This document shows positions 1 through 8,164 of a DNA stretch of 28,141 nt, piece after piece. Every line of letters starts with the position of its first letter. Within the stretch, counting starts at the first letter, position 1. The stretch is taken from assembly GCA_028456385.1 (NCBI GenBank), contig JALNQF010000466.1:1-28141 (forward strand), given 5' to 3'. Position numbers and translations under genes: made by a program. The DNA is from Ophiosphaerella korrae (lineage: Eukaryota > Ascomycota > Dothideomycetes > Pleosporales > Phaeosphaeriaceae). The notes under the pieces are model-generated. The model ran no database searches and had not been told where the DNA came from. It saw only the letters and a list, made by a program, of their open reading frames with translations.

Positions 1-229
1 TACTAAAGTTTATAAAAGTTTTAAGTATTTTAAATACTTTTATTATAGATAGTAATTACTAAATAGTAATTACTAAAAATAAATAAAAGTTAATATTTTT
101 ATTATATTTTTATATCTTTATAGTATTAAACTTATAAAAAGTATTATAAAGTTTAATAAAAAGTTTAATATAAATAAATTTAATTTATATAAAACTATAT
201 AGAGTATTTATTTTATATAATTAATATTT
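1..229. other. AT-rich flank left of element A1
   Basis: No gene is visible. The stretch is nearly pure A/T and holds a short direct repeat of AGTAATTACTAA (about 50-77) and a weak inverted repeat ATTAAACT/AGTTTAAT (about 124-157). It ends at the target site into which A1 inserted. Confidence 0.6.
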
Positions 230-234
230 ATTTC
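230..234. repeat. Target site duplication ATTTC, left copy
   Basis: The five bases ATTTC directly precede the left LTR and recur directly after the right LTR at 7280-7284. Five-base duplications are usual for Ty3/gypsy integrases. An exact match at both independently placed LTR edges supports these as the true element ends. Confidence 0.85.
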
Positions 235-667
235 TATAATAGGCCTCTTATTATCGACTTATAGGTACCTATCCTAGAAGTAGTTAGTAGATTATAAGGT
301 AATAGTAAAGGCTTGTATTAGAATCTATAATAACTATAAACAATAGAAGATATTTTATAACTATCTTGTATTAGCGTTCTATAGTTAAAGGATTAAATTA
401 CTAATACTATCTTAATAATACGTATTACTACTAACTATATACTTATTATAATCTATTAATCTATAGTTACTAAGACTAATAGATTATAGATTATTTTAAT
501 CTATAATCTACTAATACTAAGAGTTTATAGATTATAGATTACTTTAGGTGTCCTAATTATATATAGCCTCCTAGTTAAGTTTATATTCTTTAGGGTTATA
601 TAATTCTAAGATAATTATTATAGGGCTAATTAGTTCTATCTATAGCTCTCTTATTACTATTATAATA
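235..667 (-). repeat. A1 3' LTR (433 bp)
   Basis: It aligns end to end with 6847-7279 at the same length. Both begin TATAATAGGCCTC and end with CTATT(A/G)TAATA on the + strand. Most differences I can see between the two are C/T or G/A (for example the CG at 256 against TA in the partner), with a couple of transversions. In element orientation the 5' end is at 667. Confidence 0.93.
446..545. repeat. Internal repeats and hairpin in the A1 3' LTR
   Basis: Copies of a TAATCTATAATCTACTAA-type motif occur here in both orientations. Positions 480-493 and 497-510 are perfect 14-bp inverted arms around a 3-base loop. The same place in the 5' LTR is only partly palindromic. It occupies the LTR position where A2, A3 and A4 carry their own tandem units, probably the U3 part. 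Confidence 0.7.
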
Positions 668-683
668 CTATTTCTTTTTTTAG
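668..683 (-). other. A1 polypurine tract
   Basis: On the minus strand a purine run (A-rich with GAAATAG at its end) directly abuts the first base of the 3' LTR. A polypurine tract here primes plus-strand DNA synthesis in LTR elements. Position and composition fit, and B1 has the analogous tract at 22902-22916. Confidence 0.8.
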
Positions 684-1380
684 ATAAGTCTTTATTTATT
701 TATCTTAGAGCTAAAGTTATTAATCTACTTTCTTTATTAATTTATAGTTTTTTATTACTCTCTATAGTTATTTTATCTATATATTATTACTACTTTCTTA
801 CTAATTACGTGTTACGTAATAGTATTAAGATATTTCTCTATTCTTATTATACTTCTCCTAAGTTAAACCCTAAGTCTCTTCTTTATATTATTTCTATAAA
901 TAATAGTAGAGCTTATAAAGTATATATTTATATAAATATATATAGTTCTTATAATATATTTAGTGTCTCTCTTTCTAAGTATACGTTTATTATACTTATT
1001 CTTACGTCTAGGCTTAATAATAATAGAGAGAGCTATTAACTAGACTTAAGAAAAATTACTATTTTAAATTATAGAAGCTAAAGCTAAGTATAAGTAGATC
1101 TAGGAGCTTACGTAGAGTAAGCTAGTAAAGAATTAAGCTTATTTCTCTTATCTTTATAAGATAAAGGCGTTAAATAATAAGAAATTAGCTAAATAGTTAG
1201 TAGCTCTAGAAGCTAAGCTAGACTTAGATAAAGCGTTTAGTATTGTTATAGTAGGTCTTATATTAGGTAGTCTTATTATCTCTCTATTTAATAGTAGTAA
1301 TATTAGTTCTCTTAGTTTACTACTAGGCGTTCTAGAAGGTTTTAACTTTAGAAGTCTTCTAGTTTCTTAGAGTAGTTAAA
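684..1380. other. A1 region between pol and 3' LTR
   Basis: About 700 bp separate the chromodomain from the polypurine tract. On the minus strand I recognise no domain, although 1160-1372 has an open run of roughly 70 codons. On the plus strand the frame through 1011-1370 reads as a lysine- and alanine-rich, coiled-coil-like segment whose stops are all TAA/TAG. Neither strand can be assigned a function. The distance from chromodomain to LTR is similar in B1, so this may be the normal 3' untranslated part of these elements. Confidence 0.5.
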
Positions 1381-1395
1381 GTTATCTTCTAGTTC

Positions 1396-1503
1396 CTATA
1401 TTTTTTCTTATAGTTATTCTTTTTTATCTATACCTATCTATTCTACTAAATAGTATTTTCTTCTATTTTAGAACTAGTATACTAAGATTTCTTTAACTTC
1501 TTA
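1396..1503 (-). other. A1 C-terminal chromodomain
   Basis: After the integrase tail the frame reads EVKEILVY, two stops in a short basic stretch, then NRRKYYLVE, a stop where the conserved Trp (TGG) stood, then IGIDKKE. This is the chromodomain pattern (ExExIL, R--YLVKWxGY). In chromoviruses it binds methylated histone H3 and steers insertion into heterochromatin (established for the family), which fits the surroundings. The end of the domain, normally WEP and a helix, is blurred by stops. Confidence 0.8.
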
Positions 1504-1899
1504 TTTTTTTTATTCTCTATATATATCTACTTTATATACTAGTAGTTTTACGTTTTATAGTACTATCTTAAGTAGTACTATATAGAAGGTTAGGTATATC
1601 CTTATCTTATTTAGTAGCTTTAGCTTAAATATAACTAGTATAACTTCTTTCTCTATTTTATATAGTCTTATCTTAACGTAGTCTAGTTTTAAACTAAGTT
1701 ATTTACTCTTAATATTCTTTCTAACTAACTATACTTTTTCTCTCTTTTTAAATTAAAGTTCCTATTTATACTTCTTATTATAGTATTTTACTATTTAATT
1801 ATATAGAAACTTTATATCTTATCTTAGTTAATTATATATATCTCTAAGTCTATTAGTAAAGTTTTCTCTTCTTAGAGACTAAGATATCTAATTTCTTAG

Positions 1900-2640
1900 T
1901 ATCTAATATATATTAGGTTTAAATCTATAATTTATAAAGAAAGGTAATACTTTTATTACTATATTCTTTATACTATTATATACTAACTATACTATAAGTA
2001 GTAGTTATACCTAGTTATTTTAGTTATAGTTAAGATAGTATCTTAAGTATTATTTTATTATCTAATTTATTTATTTTAACTATCTATCTATCTATAGGTA
2101 ATATACTATAGATATTACGTATTATATTCCTAATTATACTATTATTATTCTCTAAAGTTTTAATATAAACTATACGTCTCTATCTATAATAATTTTATCT
2201 AGTAGTCTATATTAACTAATTATAGTTCCTAGTATCTAGTATATAGTAACTTCTATCTTACTTTTTTTTTTATATAGCCTAAAGTATAAGTACTTTATAA
2301 GTTTATCTACTATTATTAAGATTCTATTATACTTAACTCTTAATATTAAGTTCTTAGACTTTAGTAGTTTTATAATAAAGTCTATTATAATAACTCTCTA
2401 TAGTTATTTTAGTATCTTAACTAGTTATAGTATTTTATATAGTACGTATCTATTATATTTATTCTTGTAGTATTCTATATAGTCTTGTAGTACTTCTATT
2501 ACTAGTTATCTTACTTTTAAGATATAGTAATCTTATAGTAACCTATTTAATATTTTATTAATACCTTAGTATCTATATACTAGTAATTTATAGAATTATT
2601 ATATAAATTCTCTTTAAATCTTTCTTAGGATATATATTAT
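1900..2640 (-). other. A1 integrase
   Basis: The N-terminal zinc region (about 2455-2625) reads YRYQGINKILNRLL, then a DYIEYY segment where the two Cys are Tyr. The catalytic core has the first Asp intact in IIIDFIIKLLKS (Asp codon 2380-2382), the DRDVQF motif (2167-2184) and the segment parallel to HPQTDGQTERxNQ near 2055-2095. In that last motif the catalytic Glu is Lys (codon 2074-2076). It is followed by YLRYYLNYNQNNW and an LPFFINY motif near 1935-1960. It inserted the element DNA. Confidence 0.88.
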
Positions 2641-2849
2641 TCTATAAGTTTATATAAAACTTTTTTTAATTTTTAGTTTTTCTATTTCTTTAAATACTTC
2701 TTTTATTACTTTCTAAATCTATTTATCTAACTTACTACTTGTTCTTTTAAGTATTATAGCTATTTTAGGTATATTTAGAACTAAATATCTTTTTTTATTC
2801 TTAACTAGAACTATACTAGTAGTACTTACTTCTTCTTATAAGTCTAGTC

Positions 2850-3010
2850 TTTTACTAAAGGCGTCTATAAACTAGTTATCTTTCTCTTTTATATATATAA
2901 TTTCTATATTAAATATTAATAGGAATTCTTACTATCTTATATATTATTATAATAGTTCTTTATTTATTATAAATCTTATAAGATTTTTATAGTCTATATA
3001 AACCTTTATC
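2850..3010 (-). other. A1 RNase H C-terminal part
   Basis: The translation reads DYKNLIRFIINKEL, then a segment like EFLLIFNIEIIYIKEKDN, then FIDAFSKRLDL. These match the gypsy RNase H tail (DHKNL, fei-y--GkdN, aDaLSRR) that precedes integrase. His to Tyr and Arg to Lys are RIP-type changes. The upstream catalytic part (about 3010-3250) is present but I did not resolve its residues. Confidence 0.8.
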
Positions 3011-3539
3011 TAATACTTTACTCTTTATAAGTATACTCTTTATTACTTAAATACTTTATAGATTACTAGTATTTCTTTATTATAGATTAAGTAGTTAAGC
3101 TCTACTAGCTTTATTTTCTTAGAGAAGTATTTAACTAAGTATTCTTTTTAAGTCTTTAGGTCTTTTTGTATTAGTACTATCCTATAAACTAAGTTAGATA
3201 TATCTATTTTTACTATTACTAGTAAGTCTAAGTTATATATTCTAATAACTAGGTTCTTTATAAACTTCTTTTTAATCTTATTAAATACTTCTTTATATTC
3301 TCTTATCTATTTAAATAGTATATCTTTCTTTATAAGTTTTGTTATAAGTTTTATATCTTTAGACTATTTTACTATTAACTTTCTATAAAAGTTAGCTAAC
3401 TTATAAAATTATTATACTTCTTTTAAGTTCTTTAGTGTTAGCTATTTATTAATTAATCTAATTTTTTCTAGGTTAATCTTGATTTTTCCTAGTTTAATAA
3501 TAAATCTAAGGAAATCTATTTCTTTTATATAGAATTTGT

Positions 3540-3970
3540 ATTTTCTTATTTTAAAAAATAGTTTATTTTTTACTAGTTTCTTTAGTACTTTGTGTATATA
3601 TTATATATATTCTTCCTCTATTTCTAAGAATATAAGGATATTATCTAAATATACGAACGTAAATATATCTAAGTACTCTCTTAGTACTATATTAATTTTT
3701 TCTTAAAAGGCTACTAGTGCGTTTATTAAGCTAAATAGTATAACTAAATATTTATATAGTTTATACTATATTCTAAATACTATTTTCTATTTATTACCTT
3801 CTTTAATTCTAATCTAGTAGTAGGTATTCTAAATATCTAATTTTGTAAAGATTCTTACTTTCTATAGCCTATCTTATATTATATTAATTTATAGTAATAG
3901 GTATTAGTTCTTGTTTATAATTACGTTAGTTTTTCTAAAATCTATATAGGGCCTTTTATTACTTATCTCT
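3540..3970 (-). other. A1 reverse transcriptase core
   Basis: Motifs appear in order: RPYIDFRKTN (about 3930-3955), FTKLDI with the first catalytic Asp intact at 3835-3837, VILFSLINAL (parent form like VMPFGLTNAP) near 3710-3742, and the YxDD box as FVYLDNILIF with codons at 3640-3651. The last Asp of YLDD is Asn (GAT to AAT). That G follows a T, so it is a CpA on the other strand, which is the preferred RIP site. This is the clearest family marker in the window. Confidence 0.93.
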
Positions 3971-4499
3971 TTCTTGTCTATAAATATAAGTTTATATACT
4001 ACTAAGGATTTAGATTTTTATATCTATCTTTTTTTTAGTACGTTTTTAATAAACGTTTATTTAATCTTAGATTCTTTTTCTATCTTTCTATAGACTAAGC
4101 TCTATCCTATATCTTTATCTTTTTTTAGATCTATTACTAAATCCTATAGCTAATATTCTAGAAAGTAATCTTTAGGCTCTATAAGCTATTTTTCCTATTC
4201 CTTATATTTTTCTAGGAATTCTCTCTTATAGGTATTTATATTAGCTTTTAATATATCTATTCTATTATAATTAATCTTTTCTATTCTCTAATTAATATAT
4301 AGGTTAGTTATCTATAACTATACTATACCTAGTATTATATCTTATTTATTATTAATTGTTATTATATTTATAACTATATTCTTATTTATTATCTTTTTTA
4401 GCTCTAATATTAAGAGAACTATTTTAAATCTAATAGGTTCTTAGAATAGTTTTCTTTTAATTATACTTAGTTATTAAGGGTATTTCTTTACTATATAAT

Positions 4500-4640
4500 A
4501 TATTCTTTATATTTTTATAAACTTCTTAAATATAAAGTTTCTTATAGCTCTACTATTAATTATTAATTATACTTTCTTCTTTTAGTATATACTTATTTTT
4601 ATAATATATAGTCTTCTTATACTTTTTAGTTTTTTTTACT
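4500..4640 (-). other. A1 aspartic protease active-site region
   Basis: The active-site strand reads QLIINSRAIRNFI (stop read as Gln), matching the gypsy protease pattern with D-S-G-A. The Asp codon at 4555-4557 is AAT (Asn) and the Gly codon at 4549-4551 is AGA (Arg), both single G-to-A changes. The enzyme would have cut the polyprotein. Outside this motif the domain limits are unclear. Confidence 0.8.
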
Positions 4641-5689
4641 TAAGTAAATTTATAAATTACTTATCTTTTTAGAGCTATAGTCTTACTTTAAGTTTATATT
4701 CTTTATATTTTAGATATTTATTATTTATATATTTATACTATAGTCTTCTTTAGAAGTATTTTTTAGTTAACTTAGGTCTAGGCCTTACTACTATATATCT
4801 ATCTTCTAGGATTATTTCTTATCTCTAGATATCTTTTACTAGAATTACTCTTATATAGTTATAGCCTCTTCTTTATATAAGCTATATATTATTATTTACT
4901 TTAGTATTTCTATATATAATATAATTTCTATCTAGGTATAATATCTATAATACTTTAAAATATACTAGATGTTTTAGATCTATTATTTTATTATCTCCTT
5001 CTTAGTATTTATTTTTTCTAAGTATATTTATTATTAAGATATAGTATACTACTAGTACTTTTAGTATATAAGCTTTATTAATCTATTACGTTTTCTTTAT
5101 AAAGTATTACTACTCTCTTTATATAGGTATTCTTCTTACTATAACTATATATTACTTTATCTATTCCTAGAATATTATAAACTTTATTTCCTTAGAATTA
5201 CGTTCTTTCTAGTCTTTATATACTTCTTCTATACTTATAACTATTAAGTATATTTAAATAAATCTCTATTCTTTATTTTATTCTTTTATATCTATAGTTA
5301 TATAGCTATTATAGCTATATATATCTAGCTAGGTATACTCTATACTTTTTATACTAACTCTTTTTTTACTTTCTTATAGTTTCTTAGAAGTAGCTATAGT
5401 AGTCTCTTTATCTAGTACTAGTCCTTTAGCCTAGATTAATAGTACTAAGGGCTCTTCCCTTTCTAGATCTTCTACTAGTAGGTCTATTACGTGTAATATT
5501 TCTTCTAGCTATACTTTTATTCTAATTTTCTTTATTATAGCTACTTTATATCTATATTTCTATAAGAACTATACTACTTTCTATTTACTAGAAAGATATA
5601 TATAGTAGTTGTTATTATAATAAAAGGTTTAATAAAGTATTATATATTATACTTTTTTACACTTTACTACTTTCTTTTAAGGTTTAGCT

Positions 5690-6800
5690 TATACTTATAG
5701 TATTTCTTTCTTCTTTTTAGTTATTTTTAACTAAGCTTCTTTATCTTTCTTATAGTCTTTACTTCTATAGTCTTTTATAAAGTATTCTAGTTTTTTATAT
5801 ATATAATATACTATATCCTTTTTCTTTTATAACTAGTAGTTTTTTATATAGTAGCCTTTCTTACTATAGTTAAAATACGTAAAGTCTTTATTTTTCTTTT
5901 TCTTTTTATTTTTATTTACGTTAAAGATTATAAAGTCTCTTATATCTTAGTTTTAGGTTTAGTTACTATACTTATTCTTCTTCTATTCTTAAAGATTATT
6001 ATTAATTTAAATTACCTATTACTTTAAAGATTCTAGTATCCTAGGTTTTTCTATATATATTATTTTGTATTAGATCTTAGAGTTTAGTCTTTATTTAAAT
6101 TGTAATATTAAGGCTAACTTATTCTATTCTATATTTTAACTTAGTTATTTAAATTATAATATATATTCTAAGATACTCTTACTTTACGTAAGCCTTTTAA
6201 GTTTCTCTTTAGCTTATTAAGTAATATCTATATCTCTAAATACTACTCTTATTTATTTAGGAAAGTATTTATAACTTCTAAAAATAACTCTAGTTTTATC
6301 CTTCTAGGTTATTAGAGAGTATATTATATAGTCTATTTAGTAAGGTTTATACTATTTTATTATATTTTCTTTAAGATATAGTCTAATATATATTACCTTC
6401 TTCTCTTTTATATTAAAGTATAGTACTTATATATCTATTTAGAGTTATACTAAAGTTATAAAAGGTCTTAGTTTTTCTTTTCTTTTATTAAACTTCTTAA
6501 GTACAAGTATTTTTAGTAGTTTCTTTATTATACTTATCTCTAAGCGTTATATAATTAGTTCTATTTAGTTTTATCCTTTAATAATAGCTCTAATCTAGGC
6601 TTTATTCTATTTTACGTATTCTTAGAGTTCTTTATTCTAGGTTTCTAAAGTATTAATTACTATTTTTATATCTTCTTAGAGATTAGGTTATTTATATAGT
6701 TTTTAATATCTTTCTATACTATATTATCTAACTTATAACTACTTATAGTTACTTTAGCTACTTTTTTAATTAAACCTTTTACTATTATTTTAGCTAGACT
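5690..6800 (-). other. A1 Gag: coiled coil, capsid core, CCHC knuckle
   Basis: Gag packages element RNA into particles. The first third reads as a glutamine- and lysine-rich coiled coil (about 6480-6700). The capsid-like core at about 6050-6270 shows VVFRDIDIT, then AKEKLKRLTQSKS and YILQFKQL when stops are read as Gln, matching the retrotransposon gag (PF03732) style. The zinc knuckle is at 5836-5877 with CX2CX4HX4C spacing: the translation is YFNYSKKGYYIKNY, where three Cys and the His are Tyr and a Gly is Ser. TGT/TGC to TAT/TAC and CAC to TAC are single RIP steps. Confidence 0.85.
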
Positions 6801-6846
6801 ATACGCTACCTACGCTTTACTTCTTATAATAACTAAATTAGTAAGG

Positions 6847-7279
6847 TATAATAGGCCTCCTATTATTAACTTATAGGTACTTGTCTTAGAAGTAGTTAGT
6901 AAATTATAAGGTAATAGTAAAAGCTTATATTAAGATCTATAATAACTATAAATAATAGAAGATATTTTATAACTATCTTATATTAGCGTTCTATAGTTAA
7001 AGGATTAAATTACTAATACTATCCTAATAATACGTATTACTACTAACTATATACTTATTGTAATCTATTAATCTATAGTTACTAAGACTAATATATTATA
7101 AATTATCTTAATCTATAATCTACTAATATTAAGAGTCTATAGATTATAGATTACTCTAGGTATCTTAATTATATATAGCCTCTTAGTTAAGTTCGTGTTC
7201 TTTAAAGTTATATAATTCTAAGTTAATTATTATAGGGCTAATTAGTTCTATCTATAGCTCTCTTATTACTATTGTAATA
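6847..7279 (-). repeat. A1 5' LTR (433 bp)
   Basis: This is the partner of 235-667 with identical length and edges. It would have carried the promoter of the element, reading leftwards. It keeps some bases lost in the partner (CGTG near 7193, TTGTAA near 7272) and has lost others (TA for CG near 6868), so the two LTRs were mutated independently. Confidence 0.93.
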
Positions 7280-7284
7280 ATTTC
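7280..7284. repeat. Target site duplication ATTTC, right copy
   Basis: It matches 230-234 exactly and directly follows the last LTR base. Confidence 0.85.
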
Positions 7285-7672
7285 TTTATTATATTAGTAA
7301 AATAAAAACTATTATTATAGTTATTTTAAACTTATATTACTATTATTACTATTATTATTACTACTACTACTTAAAGTTACTAATTACTTTAGTAGTTCTT
7401 ATAGTAATAGTAACTTTTATAGTAACTAGTTATTAGTAAGTAAAAATATATAATATAAATTTTAAAAAAGTATAAAAAAATAAAATAAAGAAATAACTAT
7501 ATTTAAATTAACTTACTAATATAAATAATAAGTAAACTTTATATAAGATAGCTTTAAGAAGTATAGTAAATAGTATATAAAAAGCTAACTAAAAAAGAAG
7601 TTTAAAGCTTTATATATAAAGTAACTATTTAGTAACTAAAGTAGTTACTTTATAGTAAAGTTATTACTTTTA
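7285..7672. other. AT-rich spacer with ATT/ACT triplet repeat
   Basis: No gene is seen. Positions about 7333-7371 are an imperfect trinucleotide run of TTA/CTA, followed by several AGTAACTA/TAGTTACT direct and inverted short repeats up to about 7680. Confidence 0.6.
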
Positions 7673-8022
7673 AGTAATTATATTTTTTTTTTACTAATTA
7701 CTCTAGTATAAGGTTTAAACTTAATTCTAGTAAAATTATATAAAATATTAGTTATATTAAGGATTAATTTTATATTAGCTAATTTTTTTTATATAGCTTA
7801 TAATACTAGAAAAACTTAAAAATAAGTTAAAAAAGTAATAAGTAATTACTTAAAAAAAATATATATATATATATTTTTATATAGTACTAGCGTTATTAGA
7901 TATTTAAAGAAAATAAGCTAAAATAAAATTAATCTTTAATATAACTAATATTTTATATAATTTTATAAAATTTTAAGTTTAAACTCTATACTAAGATAAT
8001 TAGTTTAAAAAAAAGTAATTAC
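7673..8022. mobile_element. Foldback or MITE-like element with ~110-bp inverted arms
   Basis: The left arm (about 7673-7783) and right arm (about 7914-8022) are reverse complements over about 110 bp with modest mismatch. Both start AGTAATTA, run through a T-tract and ACTAATTA, and share GTTTAAACTTAA-like and AAATATTAGTTATATTAA blocks. The 130-bp loop contains an (AT)n run near 7859-7874. There is no coding potential. A non-autonomous DNA transposon with long terminal inverted repeats is the simplest reading. Two solo copies of another repeat in opposite orientation remain possible. Confidence 0.65.
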
Positions 8023-8164
8023 TTTATTTCTTACCTTATATTATATAATTTATTATTTTTTACTACGTTTTAAAAAGTATATTTTAAAAAGTAATTATAT
8101 TTAAATTTAGTAATAAAGTTTTTTATTACTATAAGTAAAGCTTTTCTACTAAGTATATCTATAG
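8023..8164. other. AT-rich spacer before A2
   Basis: No gene is visible. Clear similarity to A1 internal sequence starts at about 8165, so the broken edge of A2 lies near here. Confidence 0.5.

Larger units (their letters stand above)
1381..6800 (-). pseudogene. A1 gag-pol polyprotein, RIP-inactivated
   Basis: This is a dead gag-pol gene of about 5.4 kb. Landmarks at 6223 (Gag), 5836 (knuckle), 4555 (protease), 3835 and 3640 (RT), 2380, 2176 and 2074 (integrase) and 1477 (chromodomain) all fall in the same reading frame, so the ancestor probably had one continuous gag-pol frame with no frameshift between gag and pol. All stops seen on this frame are TAA or TAG at places where Gln or Trp is expected. 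The start codon is not recognisable because ATG has become ATA, so the 5' limit is approximate. No product is possible from this copy. Confidence 0.9.
235..7279 (-). mobile_element. A1: complete RIP-mutated Ty3/gypsy chromovirus
   Basis: This is a full-length LTR retrotransposon of 7,045 bp read on the minus strand. It has 433-bp LTRs at both ends, a polypurine tract next to the 3' LTR, and a gag-pol region in the order Gag, protease, reverse transcriptase, RNase H, integrase, chromodomain. RT before integrase defines Ty3/gypsy, and the terminal chromodomain defines the chromovirus branch (family knowledge). LTR starts appear as TATTA, expected from TGTTA after RIP. A 5-bp duplication flanks it. 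Stops at CAG/CAA/TGG positions and lost catalytic residues show it is dead. The primer-binding site should lie just left of 6847, but mutation has erased any sequence I could match to a tRNA. Confidence 0.93.

Noticed and set aside
809..1039. Open frame of 76 codons on the plus strand
   Set aside because: It begins at GTG, not ATG, lies inside the A1 3' region in a different frame from the more coherent reading at 1011-1370, and has the low-complexity I/Y/S/N composition expected of translated A/T-rich DNA. I do not treat it as a gene.
2080..2095. TCTA microsatellite
   Set aside because: It is the RIP-altered codon run of the integrase HPQTDGQTE motif, not an independent repeat.
5290..5325. 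Palindromic TATAGCTATTATAGCTATA as an operator-like site
   Set aside because: It lies within family A internal coding sequence and recurs at the equivalent place in A2 (about 9362) and A3 (about 14222), so it is part of the element and needs no regulatory explanation.
6800..6846. Primer-binding site matching a particular tRNA
   Set aside because: The sequence after the 5' LTR (CCTTACTAATTTAG on the minus strand) is too mutated to match to a tRNA 3' end with any confidence.
7859..7876. (AT)n run as a replication origin or promoter
   Set aside because: It sits in the loop of the foldback element, and similar runs (21172-21192) occur without context. Nothing specific supports an origin.
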